A stretch of 64,000 nucleotides of DNA from Gemmatimonadetes bacterium SCN 70-22. GTDB taxonomy: Bacteria; Gemmatimonadota; Gemmatimonadetes; Gemmatimonadales; Gemmatimonadaceae. Positions 37,383-47,145 of this stretch are shown piece by piece. The notes below the pieces were generated by a model. It saw only the letters and a list, made by a program, of their open reading frames with translations. It ran no database searches and had not been told where the DNA came from. Where the stretch lies: the NCBI GenBank assembly GCA_001724275.1, contig MEDZ01000024.1, forward strand, positions 40,920 through 104,919. The letters are read 5' to 3'. The position numbers and the translations under genes are program-made. Numbering within the stretch: the first letter of the stretch is position 1; the number at the start of each line of letters is the position of its first letter.

Positions 37383-40349
37383 ATGCCCCTCCCCCTCCTG
37401 CTCGCTGCCGCCCTCCTGCAGGGCGCCGCCTCGCCGTCGCCCGCCCCCGCCACTGCCACGGCACAAGCCCATGCGACGCAGCCGCCGATGCGCGACCCGG
37501 CTTTCGCGCCCGATGGCCGGCTCGCCGTCAGCATCGATGGCGACCTCTGGGTGCAGCGAGGCCCCGGGCGCGACGCCGGCTGGTTGCGGCTGACGGCCGG
37601 GGGGGCGTGGGACCGGGAGCCCGCGTGGTCCCCGGATGGCGCGTCGCTCGTCTTCACCTCCGATCGCGCGGGCGGGCTCGACCTGTGGCGCGTCGCGGTG
37701 CGAGACGGCGGGGCGGGGGAGCCGGAGCGCCTCACCTCCGATCGTGACGACGACACGGAGCCCTCGGTGGGGCCAGGCGGGGCCATCGTCTTCACGCGCG
37801 GGCGCGGGAGCCAGGCCCGCCTCTGGGTGCGCGACGCCAACGGCGCCGAGCGGCGGCTGACGCGGCACGAGCTCCCCGAGCGATGGGGGACATGGTCGCC
37901 CGACGGGGAGCGCATGGCCTATGTGCAGCTGACGGAGACCGGGCGCCGGCTGCGCGTACGCGGGGCGGGAGAGCAGGCCGGCGACACGGTCGTGGTCTCC
38001 GACCGCGCGGTGGAGCGCCCGGCCTGGGCGCCCGACGGCACGCGCCTGGCCTTCGGGTCCGCCACCCCGCGTGCCGCGACCTATGTGGCGGCGCGCGATG
38101 GCCGCTATGTGAACGTGGCCACGTTCGTCCGCGGAAGCGTCGCCTGGTCGCCCGATGGCCGGTGGCTCGCGGTGGCGGAGTCCGAGGGAGAGGAGCCGGG
38201 ATACAACGGCGACCCGCAGCGCCTCCGCGACCGGGTGGCGGAGTCGTTAGGCAACGTGGCCAGGCTGCAGTGGGTGGACGCGCCCGTCGCGCCACGCGAG
38301 GCGGCGGCGATGGCGTCCCCGCCCGCCGTGCCCGACCGCCGGGCGCGCAACGCCGAGCTGTTCGACCGCATCTGGGAGCGCCTCGACCGGCTGTACTTTG
38401 CCGCCCCATCGCCGGCCGCCCCATCGCCGGCCGCCCGTCGCCAGGACTGGCGGACGCTGCGCGATGCGTACCGCCCGCGGGCGCTCGCCGCCGCCTCGGA
38501 CGTCGAGCTCGAGCGCGTCGTCCACCGCATGCTCCGCGAGCGCCCGCCATTCCGCGACGAGGCGGTCGGGCGCGCGGCCGTCTCGAGCGCCCACCCGCTG
38601 GCCACCGAGGCGGGACTCGAGGTGATGCGCAAGGGCGGGAACGTGGTCGATGCCGCCGTCGCGGTGTCGTTCGCGTTAGGCGTGGTCGAACCGGACGCCA
38701 GCGGGATGGGCGGCTATGGCGAGATGCTCATCCACCTCGAGGGGATGGAGCGCCCGGTCCTGTTCGAGTTCATGGCGCGCGTCCCCGAGGAGGCGGGACT
38801 CTCCAACGCGTCGCTGCTGCAGGACGGGCGCTACCCGCCGGACGGCCCCGTCCTGGCCATGGTCCCCGGCACGGTCGCCGGGATGCATGCGGCGTGGAAG
38901 AAGCACGGGAGCGGCAAGGTACCGTGGAGCGACCTCCTCGCCCCGGCCATCCGCGCGGCGCGCGACGGCTACGTGGTGAGCGATGGCCTGGCCACCACGC
39001 TCATGCGCGAGCGCGCCGCCTTCGCCAAGTACGAGGGGAGCCGGGCGCTCTTCTTCCGCGACGGCACGCCGCTGGCCGCCGGCGACACGATCCGTAACCC
39101 CGACCTCGCATGGACGCTGGAGCAGGTGGCCAAGGGGGGCGCCGATGGCTTCTACCGCGGCGAGGTGGCGCGACGCCTCGTGCAGGACCTGCGCGGGAAG
39201 GGGAGCGCCATGCGCCCGGCCGACCTGGCCCGCTACTTCGCCGCCGAGCGCGAGCCCGTGCACGCCACCTACAGGGGGAATGCGGTCTTCTCCAGCGCGC
39301 CGCCGGTGGGCGGCGGGGCGCTCCTGGCCGCGCAGCTCAACAACCTGGAACGCTTCGGCGTCCCGCGTCCCTACGCCGACGACGCCCCCTCGCTGCACGC
39401 GATGATCGCCGCCTGGCAGCTGGCGCCGTCTTTGCGCAACCGGATCGCCGATCCGTCGCTGTGGCCCGTCAACACCGAGCCCTTCACCAGCAAGGACACG
39501 GCGGCGGTGCGCTGGCGCTGCTTCACCCCGGGGCGCGCCCTCGACCCAGCCATCTTCCGCGGTGACACGCTGCGGTGTGCTGCGCCCGCTCTCCCGAAGG
39601 AGGGGCACGCGGCGCGCGGCGCGCGCGACGACGCCCCGGAGCGAGACGCCGAGCTCGCCCCCGGCGCGTGGGGGGCCCGCGACGAGTGCGCGGGGCTCGA
39701 CCACGCCTCGGGGAGTGACTGTCGCCCGCAGGGGACGACCGCCTTCGCGGTCGGCGACGCCGAGGGCAACCTCGTGGCGGTGACGCAGACGCTGGGGACG
39801 TGGGGGGGGAACTTCTACGTCACCCCCGGACTAGGCTTCCTGTACAACGACAAGCTCACGTCGTACGGGACCGATCCGGGGAGCTACGGCGCCCGCCTCC
39901 CTTATGCGCGTCACGGGAGCACCTTGGCGCCGACGATCGTCTTCCGCGGCGAGGGCTCGGCCCGGCGCCCCTGGTTCGCCCTGGGGGCGGCCGGGAACGC
40001 CTGGATCACCTCGGCCGTCTACCAGACACTGGTGGGGATGAGCGACCTCGGGCTGGGGCCGCAGCGTGCGCTCGAGCTGCCACGCTTTCTCTCCGGACAG
40101 AGAGGGGGAGGGGGGGCGCCCGGTTCGCGCGTTCCGGTCATCGACCTCGAGGATGGCTTCTCCCCGGATGTCGTGGCCACGCTGCGCGACATGGGGTATC
40201 GCCTGGAGATGATCTCGCTGAAGGGGGAGCTGCGCATGGGATACGGCGCGGCGGTGATGATCGACGGCGCACGCGTGCGGGGAGGAGGCGATCCCCGCCG
40301 CGCCGGCACGGCCGGCGCCATTGCGGGTGCAAGCGCCGGGACGAAGTGA
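37383..40349 (+). CDS. Fusion: TolB/PD40-type beta-propeller + gamma-glutamyltransferase
   Basis: 988 residues, much longer than a normal gamma-glutamyltransferase (about 580). A signal peptide is present. Residues about 35-300 contain PD40 repeats (PAWSPDGASLVFTSDRAG, GTWSPDGERMAY, VAWSPDGRWLAV). From about residue 385 a full Ntn-hydrolase gamma-glutamyltransferase follows: GGNVVDAAVAVSFALGVVEP, MGGYGEM, and the autocleavage/nucleophile segment GTTAFAVGD (Thr785/786) followed by GNLVAVTQTLG. The late GSTLAPTIVF matches the family. It should process to two chains and cleave glutathione or gamma-glutamyl amides in the periplasm. A linker at 300-385 contains a TolB-protease-like RAEL segment, so the N-part may derive from a tricorn-like protease. 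Confidence 0.9.
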   Translation: MPLPLLLAAALLQGAASPSPAPATATAQAHATQPPMRDPAFAPDGRLAVSIDGDLWVQRGPGRDAGWLRLTAGGAWDREPAWSPDGASLVFTSDRAGGLDLWRVAVRDGGAGEPERLTSDRDDDTEPSVGPGGAIVFTRGRGSQARLWVRDANGAERRLTRHELPERWGTWSPDGERMAYVQLTETGRRLRVRGAGEQAGDTVVVSDRAVERPAWAPDGTRLAFGSATPRAATYVAARDGRYVNVATFVRGSVAWSPDGRWLAVAESEGEEPGYNGDPQRLRDRVAESLGNVARLQWVDAPVAPREAAAMASPPAVPDRRARNAELFDRIWERLDRLYFAAPSPAAPSPAARRQDWRTLRDAYRPRALAAASDVELERVVHRMLRERPPFRDEAVGRAAVSSAHPLATEAGLEVMRKGGNVVDAAVAVSFALGVVEPDASGMGGYGEMLIHLEGMERPVLFEFMARVPEEAGLSNASLLQDGRYPPDGPVLAMVPGTVAGMHAAWKKHGSGKVPWSDLLAPAIRAARDGYVVSDGLATTLMRERAAFAKYEGSRALFFRDGTPLAAGDTIRNPDLAWTLEQVAKGGADGFYRGEVARRLVQDLRGKGSAMRPADLARYFAAEREPVHATYRGNAVFSSAPPVGGGALLAAQLNNLERFGVPRPYADDAPSLHAMIAAWQLAPSLRNRIADPSLWPVNTEPFTSKDTAAVRWRCFTPGRALDPAIFRGDTLRCAAPALPKEGHAARGARDDAPERDAELAPGAWGARDECAGLDHASGSDCRPQGTTAFAVGDAEGNLVAVTQTLGTWGGNFYVTPGLGFLYNDKLTSYGTDPGSYGARLPYARHGSTLAPTIVFRGEGSARRPWFALGAAGNAWITSAVYQTLVGMSDLGLGPQRALELPRFLSGQRGGGGAPGSRVPVIDLEDGFSPDVVATLRDMGYRLEMISLKGELRMGYGAAVMIDGARVRGGGDPRRAGTAGAIAGASAGTK

Positions 40350-40392
40350 GCGAGGGGCACGGTGCGCCTCGCGGTGACGAAGTGAGGGTGCC

Positions 40393-40809
40393 ATGAGCGA
40401 CAAGGTCAGGATGTCGGATGACGAGTGGGCGGCGCAGTTGACGCCCGAGCAGTTCCAGATCACCAGGCGGAAGGGGACCGAGCGCGCCTTCACCGGTGCG
40501 TACTGGGACCACCACGCGAGCGGCACGTATCATTGCGCCTGCTGCGGGGAGCCGCTGTTCTCGTCGGAGACGAAGTACGATTCGGGGAGCGGGTGGCCCA
40601 GCTTCTGGGCACCCATCTCGGCGGAGGCGGTGGCGACGGAGGGCGATCACTCGCACTTCATGCGCCGAACCGAGGTGCTGTGCCGGCGTTGCGACGCGCA
40701 CCTGGGCCACCTCTTCGACGACGGCCCCCAGCCGTCGGGGCTGCGCTACTGCATGAACTCCGCCTCGCTGCGCTTCCAGTCCGGGGACGGCGAGGGCGAG
40801 TCGAGGTAG
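40393..40809 (+). CDS. msrB: Peptide methionine (R)-S-oxide reductase
   Basis: 138 residues. Zinc is held by two CxxC pairs (Cys48/Cys51 and Cys97/Cys100). The catalytic Cys120 is in [11 protein letters not shown]. The conserved [11 protein letters not shown] segment is present. It reduces methionine-R-sulfoxide in proteins. No signal peptide is present. It follows the gamma-glutamyltransferase fusion by 43 bases on the same strand. Confidence 0.96.
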   Translation: MSDKVRMSDDEWAAQLTPEQFQITRRKGTERAFTGAYWDHHASGTYHCACCGEPLFSSETKYDSGSGWPSFWAPISAEAVATEGDHSHFMRRTEVLCRRCDAHLGHLFDDGPQPSGLRYCMNSASLRFQSGDGEGESR

Positions 40810-40938
40810 GCGCCCCGCGCCCCCTCCCGAGCGCGCCGCCCGCCGCCCGGTGGAATGCAGCTGCGAGTAGGGTGGGACACAGGTGGAAGAACGTCGGCAA
40901 AGGAAAGGGGCCCTGCCGCACTCCGTGCGCCAGAGCCC

Positions 40939-40972
40939 CTCGTCTTCTCGTCTTCTCGTCTTCTCGTCTTCT
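40939..40972. repeat. 8-bp tandem repeat, about 4 copies of TTCTCGTC
   Basis: Three perfect units (40945-40968) with partial units on both sides. It is the reverse complement of the GACGAGAA unit at 26147-26194. It lies just after the stop of rho (minus strand), in the 171-base gap between msrB and rho. Confidence 0.92.
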
Positions 40973-40980
40973 GCCCCTAT

Positions 40981-42519
40981 CTACAGTCCCGCAAGCAGCG
41001 CGTCGTTGTTCGTCGTCGCCGCGATGCGCTTGATGAGCCATTCCATCGCGCTCTGCGGCGGCATCTGCTGCAACCCGCGGCGGAGGGTGTAGATCGCATC
41101 GAGCTGCCCATCCTTGTAGAGCTTCTCCTCGCGGCGCGTGCCGCTGGCCGCGATGTCGAAGGCGGGGAAGATGCGCTTCTCGGCGAGCGAGCGATCGAGC
41201 TTGATCTCGCAGTTGCCGGTCCCCTTGAACTCCTCGAAGATCACCTCGTCCATGCGCGACCCGGTCTCGACGAGCGCGGTGGCGATGATCGTGAGGCTTC
41301 CGCCGCCGTCCTTGGGGTGCACGGCGCGTGCGGAACCGAAGAAGGCCTTGGGCTTGGCCATGGCGCTCGTGTCCAGTCCCCCCGACATCGTCCGTCCGGA
41401 GCCACGCTCGGCGGTGTTGTGGGCGCGCGCCATGCGGGTGAGCGAGTCGAGGACGATGACGACGTCCTTCCCCATCTCCACCATGCGCCGCGAATGCTCG
41501 AGCACCATCTCGCAGACCTCGACGTGGCGCGGGGCCGGCTGGTCGAAGGACGACGCGACCACTTCTCCCACTCCCCACGAGATGGCCTCGCTCACTTCCT
41601 CCGGGCGCTCGTCGACGAGGAGGATGATGAGGACGGCGTTGGGATGGTTGACGGCGATCCCTTCCGTGATGGCATGGAGGAGCATCGTCTTGCCGGCGCG
41701 CGCCGGGGCGACGATGAGGGCGCGCTGCCCGTAGCCGATGGGGGCCACGAGGTCGATGGCGCGGCGGGTGAGCTCGGGGCCACCCTTGGCCGGGCGCCCG
41801 GTTTCCAGCGTTAGGCGCCGCTCGGGATATGTGGCCGTGAGCGAGCCGAAGTCCGGGCGCCGCCCGAGTTCGGTGATGGCGACGCCGTTGATCTGCACCA
41901 CCTCGACGCAGACGTTGCGCCCGCGATGGTCGCGCGCGGTGGTGGCGGCCACCTGGTCGCCGCGGCGCAGCGTGTACTGCCGTACGAGCTGCGGCGGAAT
42001 CCACGCGTCGCCATGATCGGCGAGGTAGCTGTTGGATGCGCGGCGAATGAAGCCGCCGTCGCGCGAGGAATCGAACCAGCCGAGCGTCTCGCCGTCGGCG
42101 ACGAGCGGCTGCGGCGGCGCCTGCGGCTGTCCCTCGCCTCCGCGCCCGCGCCCGTTCCGCCGCCGGCTGCGGCGACCGCGGCGTCCGCCGCCTTCGCCGT
42201 CGCGGCGCTGGAACTCGTGGCGGGAGGGGCGCTCGCCACCGGGTTGCGCCTCGCGGGGGGCACTCGCCTCCCGGACGCCGTCCCCCTCGTCGGCTCCGCT
42301 CGGGGCATCGCTGGCGGGTGGCGCTCCCTCCTCGGTCGGGGTCGCGCGCGCCTCGCGCGGCGGCTCCGATTCGACGCCTTCCGGTGCGCCCCCCTCGGCG
42401 CTCGCGCCCTCGGCCTCGCCATCACGATAGGGGTTCGGCTCGGCGTACGGTTCGGCGCCCTGCTGGCGCTTGGTGTACGGCTTCCGGCCGCGACGATAGG
42501 GGCGTCGGCGTTCGGTCAT
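40981..42519 (-). CDS. rho: Transcription termination factor Rho
   Basis: 512 residues. The C-terminal 375 residues are classic Rho: an RNA-binding OB part (GWFDSSRDGGFIR), Walker A APARAGKTML, LLVDERPEEV, VVIVLDSLTRMARAHN, and the Q/R-loop sequence near GGGSLTIIATALVETGSRMDEVIFEEF. The first about 130 residues are a low-complexity, alternately acidic and Arg/Gly-rich extension typical of high-GC phyla, which may widen RNA binding. The start ATG 42519 gives a basic N-terminus. The leader upstream is 554 bases long. Confidence 0.97.
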   Translation of the reverse strand: MTERRRPYRRGRKPYTKRQQGAEPYAEPNPYRDGEAEGASAEGGAPEGVESEPPREARATPTEEGAPPASDAPSGADEGDGVREASAPREAQPGGERPSRHEFQRRDGEGGGRRGRRSRRRNGRGRGGEGQPQAPPQPLVADGETLGWFDSSRDGGFIRRASNSYLADHGDAWIPPQLVRQYTLRRGDQVAATTARDHRGRNVCVEVVQINGVAITELGRRPDFGSLTATYPERRLTLETGRPAKGGPELTRRAIDLVAPIGYGQRALIVAPARAGKTMLLHAITEGIAVNHPNAVLIILLVDERPEEVSEAISWGVGEVVASSFDQPAPRHVEVCEMVLEHSRRMVEMGKDVVIVLDSLTRMARAHNTAERGSGRTMSGGLDTSAMAKPKAFFGSARAVHPKDGGGSLTIIATALVETGSRMDEVIFEEFKGTGNCEIKLDRSLAEKRIFPAFDIAASGTRREEKLYKDGQLDAIYTLRRGLQQMPPQSAMEWLIKRIAATTNNDALLAGL

Positions 42520-43073
42520 TCAGTGGGAATGGTGTGGGTGTGAGCAGGCGAGCGAGCGGCACGGCCGCGCGACAACGCGAATACGGACTGGTGTCCTGAG
42601 GAGTTCGGTCGGAACGCGCCGGGCGCAAAGCGATCGGCGCTGGAGGACCTGGGGACCGGAGTTTCGAGCTGTGAGGGACGACTCGTGCGATCGTCGCACC
42701 GATCACGTCGTCAACGTGCAACGCGGAAACCTCACGCGCTGCTGATGACCACTACCGCCAAATCGCGACCGCGTAAGGCCACCTCCCGGGGGTGCCGGGA
42801 CACTGCCGGGGCCAGTGCGGCGCAGTACCTCGCAGTACCTGAGGCGGTTGTACCCCGCCCGCGGATACTGTGAGTATCGCACCCCTCCGCCATTCGCGCA
42901 AGCAGCGCCTTTCCTTACAGACCAGCGACGAGCGCGCGGGGCAACATCCGGCACGCTCGCCCCCGCGGCCCCGGGCGAGGGCGCGCGGTCGCCCCTCCCC
43001 ACGCCCCCCTGGCCCCCCTCGCCATCGTCGCACGCTTCGGCGCCGGTCCTTGGGAGGGGCGCTATCTTGCAGC
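42520..43073. other. Long divergent intergenic region / rho leader with two 6-3-6 palindromes
   Basis: 554 bases between divergent rho and a small helical protein. No gene is seen. Two operator-like inverted repeats stand out: GTGCGA-TCG-TCGCAC (42685-42699) and GATACT-GTG-AGTATC (42864-42878). A short direct repeat GCAGTACCT occurs twice near 42821-42841. A regulated rho leader is plausible but not proven. Confidence 0.5.
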
Positions 43074-43667
43074 ATGACCGCACCCGTCCCTGGACTTTCC
43101 GGCGAGCTGGCGTCGATCGTCGCCGACTATCACACCCATTCCAACATCGCGGAGCTGAAGGAACGCGTGCAGGCGCTCGCGCGAACGGCGACGCCTGACG
43201 CGGTGGTCGTGGCCGCGGAGCCGTATCGCGATGCGCCGGAGATCGTCGCCCCGCTGTACGAGGTGGTCGTCGAGGCGCAGCCCGACAATGCGCGTGCGCT
43301 GGTCGTGTTGGCCAATGCGTACTGGCTGATGGGGATAGGGCCGGACGTCGTCGGCGTACTCGCGAGCAGGGCCATCGCCGCCGACCCCGGCAACCGCGGC
43401 GCGTGGCACCTCTGGGCGCTTTCCGAATCGGATCCGCGCCAGCGGGTGGGGCGGTGGCAGCAAGTCGTCGCGCGCTTCCCGGGGGACGATCTCGCGCTGG
43501 CCAACGTCGCCGACAATGCCACGGGCGTCGCGGGGAACGAGCAGGACTACGAGATGCTCGACCTCGCCGTGGCGGCCTACGAGTCGCTGCTCGAACGCGC
43601 GGAGCACCAGGCCCAGCGCGACGCGCTGGAAACCGCCCTGAAGGCGCTGCGGGGGTGGAAGTTCTAG
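43074..43667 (+). CDS. TPR-like helical protein, unknown
   Basis: 197 residues, Ala-rich and helical, with tetratricopeptide-like periodicity (VVVEAQPDNARALVVLANAYWLM; later AAYESLLERAEHQAQRDALE). No signal peptide or membrane helix. It probably mediates protein contacts in the cytoplasm. The penicillin-binding protein starts 67 bases later. Function is not recognised. Confidence 0.65.
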   Translation: MTAPVPGLSGELASIVADYHTHSNIAELKERVQALARTATPDAVVVAAEPYRDAPEIVAPLYEVVVEAQPDNARALVVLANAYWLMGIGPDVVGVLASRAIAADPGNRGAWHLWALSESDPRQRVGRWQQVVARFPGDDLALANVADNATGVAGNEQDYEMLDLAVAAYESLLERAEHQAQRDALETALKALRGWKF

Positions 43668-43734
43668 CGGGCGTCCGGGGAAACCTTCGGGGGCGTATCC
43701 CGTATCAGGGAGGTACGCCCCTCCTCGAGAGTCG

Positions 43735-45906
43735 ATGACGCTTCGCGCTTCGCTCGTCGCGCACTGGCAGTCGCTGCGCGCGGCCTTTCGCCTCGACCCC
43801 GGCAATCCGCCCCGTGTCTGGTTGCGCCGTCATCGGCGCGCCGTCGTCGGGGTGTCGGCTCTCGTGCTCGGCGCCGCGGCCTTCGATGCCTGGGTGGTCA
43901 CCTGCGGCTTCGCCGGCTGTCCCACGCCCGCCGCGATCCGCGCCTTTCGCCCTCCCGAAGGGGGGCGGGTGCTGGACCGCAACGGTCGCCTGATCGGCCG
44001 GCTGGCGCCGGTGAGGCGGGTGAACGTCCCGCTCGCCCGCGTCCCGGCGCACGTGCGCCAGGCCTTCATCGCCACCGAGGACCGTCGCTTCTATGCGCAC
44101 GCCGGGATCGACTGGCGCGGCTTCGCGCGGGCGGCGTGGCGTAACGTCACCGCGCTCGGGGTGCGCGAGGGCTTCAGCACGATCACGATGCAGGTGGCGC
44201 GCAACACCTTCATCGCCGAGCACCGCGCGCTCGACCGCTCGTTGGGGCGCAAGCTGCTCGAGTTGCGGCTGGCGAGACTGCTGGAGCGCCACCTCACGAA
44301 GGACGAGATCCTCGAGCGCTACCTCAACGTCATCTACCTCGGCAACGGGGTGTACGGGGTGGAGGGGGCGAGCCGCGACCTGTTCGGGAAGGGGGTCGAG
44401 GACGTGACGATTGCCGAGGGGGCGCTGCTGGCGGCGCTCCCGAAGGGGCCATCGGCGTACACCCCGCGCCGCAACCCGGCGCGCGCCTTGGCACGACGGG
44501 ACCTGGTCCTTGGCCTCATGCGCGACGCCGGCTACCTGGACGACATCGGGGTGGTGGCGGCACGCGCGGAGCGGCTCGCGATCGCGCGCCGTGAGTGGTC
44601 GCCTCCCCAGCCGAACGAGTCGTTCGCGCTGGATGCCGTGCGCTCGACGGTCGACTCGGTCCTGCGGAGCGCGGGGGAGCGCATGTCGGAGCTGACCGTG
44701 TACACCACCCTCGACCTCACCGCCCAGCGGGAGGCGGAGCGGGCGGTGCGGGTGCACGCCGACCGGATTGCGCGCGAGGCGTCGTGGGAGCGGGGGCGTG
44801 ACGATGCCTCCGCGGAGCTGCAGGGCGCCATGGTGGCCCTCGACCCTCGGACCGGCGACATCCGTGCTCTCGTGGGCGCACGCCGCTACGAGCGGGGGAG
44901 CTTCAACCGCGCGCTCGCCGCCCGGCGACAGCCCGGGTCGGCCTTCAAGCCGTTCGTCTACGCGGCCGCCCTCACCGCCGGATTCACCCCGGCGACGATC
45001 GTCGACGACGAACCGATCTCCATCGAGACCGGGAACGACGTGTGGACGCCCGCCAACTATGGCGACGAGTATCGCGGGCGGGTGACGCTGCGCCAGGCGT
45101 TGGCGCAGTCCGCCAATGCGGCGACGGTGCGGGTCTCGCGGGCGGTGGGGGAGAGTCGCGTGGTCGACGTCGCCCACCGCAACGGGATCTCGAGCCACCT
45201 GCAGGTGGTGCCGTCGATCGCGTTGGGCGCCGTGGAGGTCACCCCGCTCGAATTGGTGACCGCCTACGCCCCGTTCGCCAACGGCGGGCTCCGGGTGACC
45301 CCGCGACTGGTGCGGCGGATCGAACGGAGCGACGGAAGCCTCCTGTGGGCCACGCCGGTGACGACGACCCCGGTGATGGATCCGCGCGATGCCTTCCAGC
45401 TCACCTCGATGCTGCGCTCGGTGGTGGACGAGGGGACGGGGCGCGCGGTGCGCGCGGCCGGCATTACCGGCCCGGTCGCGGGGAAGACGGGGACGACGAA
45501 CAACGGGAGCGACGTCTGGTTCGTGGGATACACGCCGACCCTGGTCGCCGGCTTCTGGTTCGGCTACGACACGCCGCGTTCGCTCGGGGACGGGGCCAAT
45601 GGCGGGCGGTTCGCGGCCCCCGCGTGGGCCGACTTCTATCGCCGCGGGTGGCGGGAGCGCGAGAACGGGGCCGCCTGGAAGGCTCCCGACGGCTTGATCA
45701 GCCGCGACATCGATCCGGCGACCGGGATGCTCGCCGAGGAGTGGTGCGAGACGCGTCGCCGCGAATGGTTCAAGCCCGGGACGGAGCCGACCGAGTATTC
45801 GTGCGAGTCGGCCAGGGACGACGACGCGTGGGTGTCCGGCTTCGAGCGCGCCATCGGCGACCGGATCGCGGAGGTCTTCCGGCGGATGGTTCGGCGGAGG
45901 ATGTAG
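43735..45906 (+). CDS. Class A penicillin-binding protein (bifunctional peptidoglycan synthase)
   Basis: 723 residues. One N-terminal transmembrane helix (about 37-57). The GT51 glycosyltransferase has ATEDRRFYAHAGIDWRG, STITMQVARN, KDEILERYLN and YGVEGASRDLFGK. The transpeptidase has SxxK as SAFK (Ser402, Lys405), SxN as SAN, and KTGTTNN. It polymerises and cross-links peptidoglycan. It lies between the small helical protein and a PLP-dependent dehydratase. Confidence 0.94.
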   Translation: MTLRASLVAHWQSLRAAFRLDPGNPPRVWLRRHRRAVVGVSALVLGAAAFDAWVVTCGFAGCPTPAAIRAFRPPEGGRVLDRNGRLIGRLAPVRRVNVPLARVPAHVRQAFIATEDRRFYAHAGIDWRGFARAAWRNVTALGVREGFSTITMQVARNTFIAEHRALDRSLGRKLLELRLARLLERHLTKDEILERYLNVIYLGNGVYGVEGASRDLFGKGVEDVTIAEGALLAALPKGPSAYTPRRNPARALARRDLVLGLMRDAGYLDDIGVVAARAERLAIARREWSPPQPNESFALDAVRSTVDSVLRSAGERMSELTVYTTLDLTAQREAERAVRVHADRIAREASWERGRDDASAELQGAMVALDPRTGDIRALVGARRYERGSFNRALAARRQPGSAFKPFVYAAALTAGFTPATIVDDEPISIETGNDVWTPANYGDEYRGRVTLRQALAQSANAATVRVSRAVGESRVVDVAHRNGISSHLQVVPSIALGAVEVTPLELVTAYAPFANGGLRVTPRLVRRIERSDGSLLWATPVTTTPVMDPRDAFQLTSMLRSVVDEGTGRAVRAAGITGPVAGKTGTTNNGSDVWFVGYTPTLVAGFWFGYDTPRSLGDGANGGRFAAPAWADFYRRGWRERENGAAWKAPDGLISRDIDPATGMLAEEWCETRRREWFKPGTEPTEYSCESARDDDAWVSGFERAIGDRIAEVFRRMVRRRM

Positions 45907-45919
45907 TTTGGGAGCCGGC

Positions 45920-46906
45920 ATGACCTCCTCACGCATTTCCCTCGACCGGATCGCCCGCGCGGCGCGCGAGATCGACCCGGTCTTCCTGCGCTCGCCGCAG
46001 TTCCGTGCCGAATCGTTAGGCGCCTCGCTCGGGGCCGACGTCGTCGTCAAGGTCGAGGCGGTGAACCCGATCCGCTCCTTCAAGGGGCGTGGCGCCGACT
46101 TCTTCGTCCGCGAGCTCGCCGACGCATCCCGCCCCCTCGCCTGCGCCTCGGCGGGGAACTTCGGGCAGGGGCTGGCCTACGCGGCGCGCCGGCGCGCGAT
46201 CGCCCTCGACGTCTTCGCCGCCGTCAACGCCAATCCGCTCAAGATCGAGCGCATGCGCGCCCTCGGGGCCCGCGTGCACCTGGCGGGACACGACTTCGAC
46301 GCCGCCAAGGCGGCGGCCCGCGACCACGCCGCGCGGCATGGCGCCCGCTACGTCGAGGATGGGCGCGAGGTCGCCATCACCGAGGGAGCGGGGACGATCG
46401 GCGTCGAGCTCGCGACCTGGCCGGATCCCATCGACGTCCTCCTCGTCCCCCTGGGCAACGGCGCGCTCCTCGGCGGCGTGGCCACGTGGATGCGTGCCCA
46501 CGCCCCGGCCACGAGCATCGTCGGCGTCTGCGCCGAAGGGGCGCCGTCGATGGCGCTCAGCTGGCGCGCGAGCCAACCGGTGGAGACCGAGAGTGCCAAC
46601 ACCATCGCCGACGGGATCGCCGTGCGTGTCCCGATCCCCGAGGCGGTCGCCGACATCCAGGCGCTGGTCGACGACATCGTCCTGGTCGACGACGTCGCCA
46701 CGCTCGGCGCGATGCGGCGCCTGTTCGCCCATCTCGGGATCGTCGTGGAACCCGCGGGGGCGGTCGGGATCGGGGCGATGATCGCCGACCCGCGGCGCTG
46801 GGCGGGGAAGCGGGTCGCCACGATTCTCTGCGGAGGGAACCTCACCTTGGAGCAAGTGGGCGACTACGCGCTCACCGGGGCCCGGGAGGAACCGGGACGG
46901 CGCTGA
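45920..46906 (+). CDS. PLP-dependent threonine/serine dehydratase-like protein
   Basis: 328 residues, the single-domain length (no ACT regulatory domain). The PLP lysine is Lys55 in RSFKGRG. The phosphate-binding Gly-rich loop is PLGNGALLGG and the segment ASAGNFGQG matches the SxGNxGQ motif. The ending LCGGNL is typical. The reaction is probably deamination of Thr/Ser to a 2-oxo acid; other beta-eliminations are possible. The start ATG 45920 has GGGAG five bases upstream; a TTG at 45908 is an alternative. Confidence 0.88.
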   Translation: MTSSRISLDRIARAAREIDPVFLRSPQFRAESLGASLGADVVVKVEAVNPIRSFKGRGADFFVRELADASRPLACASAGNFGQGLAYAARRRAIALDVFAAVNANPLKIERMRALGARVHLAGHDFDAAKAAARDHAARHGARYVEDGREVAITEGAGTIGVELATWPDPIDVLLVPLGNGALLGGVATWMRAHAPATSIVGVCAEGAPSMALSWRASQPVETESANTIADGIAVRVPIPEAVADIQALVDDIVLVDDVATLGAMRRLFAHLGIVVEPAGAVGIGAMIADPRRWAGKRVATILCGGNLTLEQVGDYALTGAREEPGRR

Positions 46907-46975
46907 TCCGGACCGTCAGCGGCATGCCGAGCTCCCTCGCGCGGCCGGCGCGCGACCCGCGCGCGACCCGCGCGC

Positions 46976-47107
46976 GATCGGCGCACGAGCGGCGCGGGAT
47001 CGGCGCACGAGCGGCGCGGGATCGGCGCACGAGCGGCGCGGGATCGGCGCACGATCGGCGCGGGATCGGCGCACGAGCGGCGCGGGATCGGCGCACGAGC
47101 GGCGCGC
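46976..47107. repeat. 22-bp tandem repeat, about 6 copies
   Basis: The unit starts GATCGGCGCACGAGCGGCGC (22 bp). Copies begin at 46976, 46998, 47020, 47042, 47064 and 47086; the copy at 47042 differs at one base. It fills the gap between two convergent genes and is preceded by a degenerate GCGCGACCC tract. No spacers are present, so it is not a CRISPR. Confidence 0.95.
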
Positions 47108-47145
47108 GCCCGACGCCCCCGGCGATCCCCCCTCGGCGTGATGCG

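Noticed and set aside
46976..47107. CRISPR array
   Set aside because: Repeat units are directly adjacent with no unique spacers and no cas genes nearby.
46916..47145. Repeat-encoded peptide (RRSRAARAPI type)
   Set aside because: The frame is produced by the 22-bp repeat, which shifts frame every copy; no start signal and no homology.
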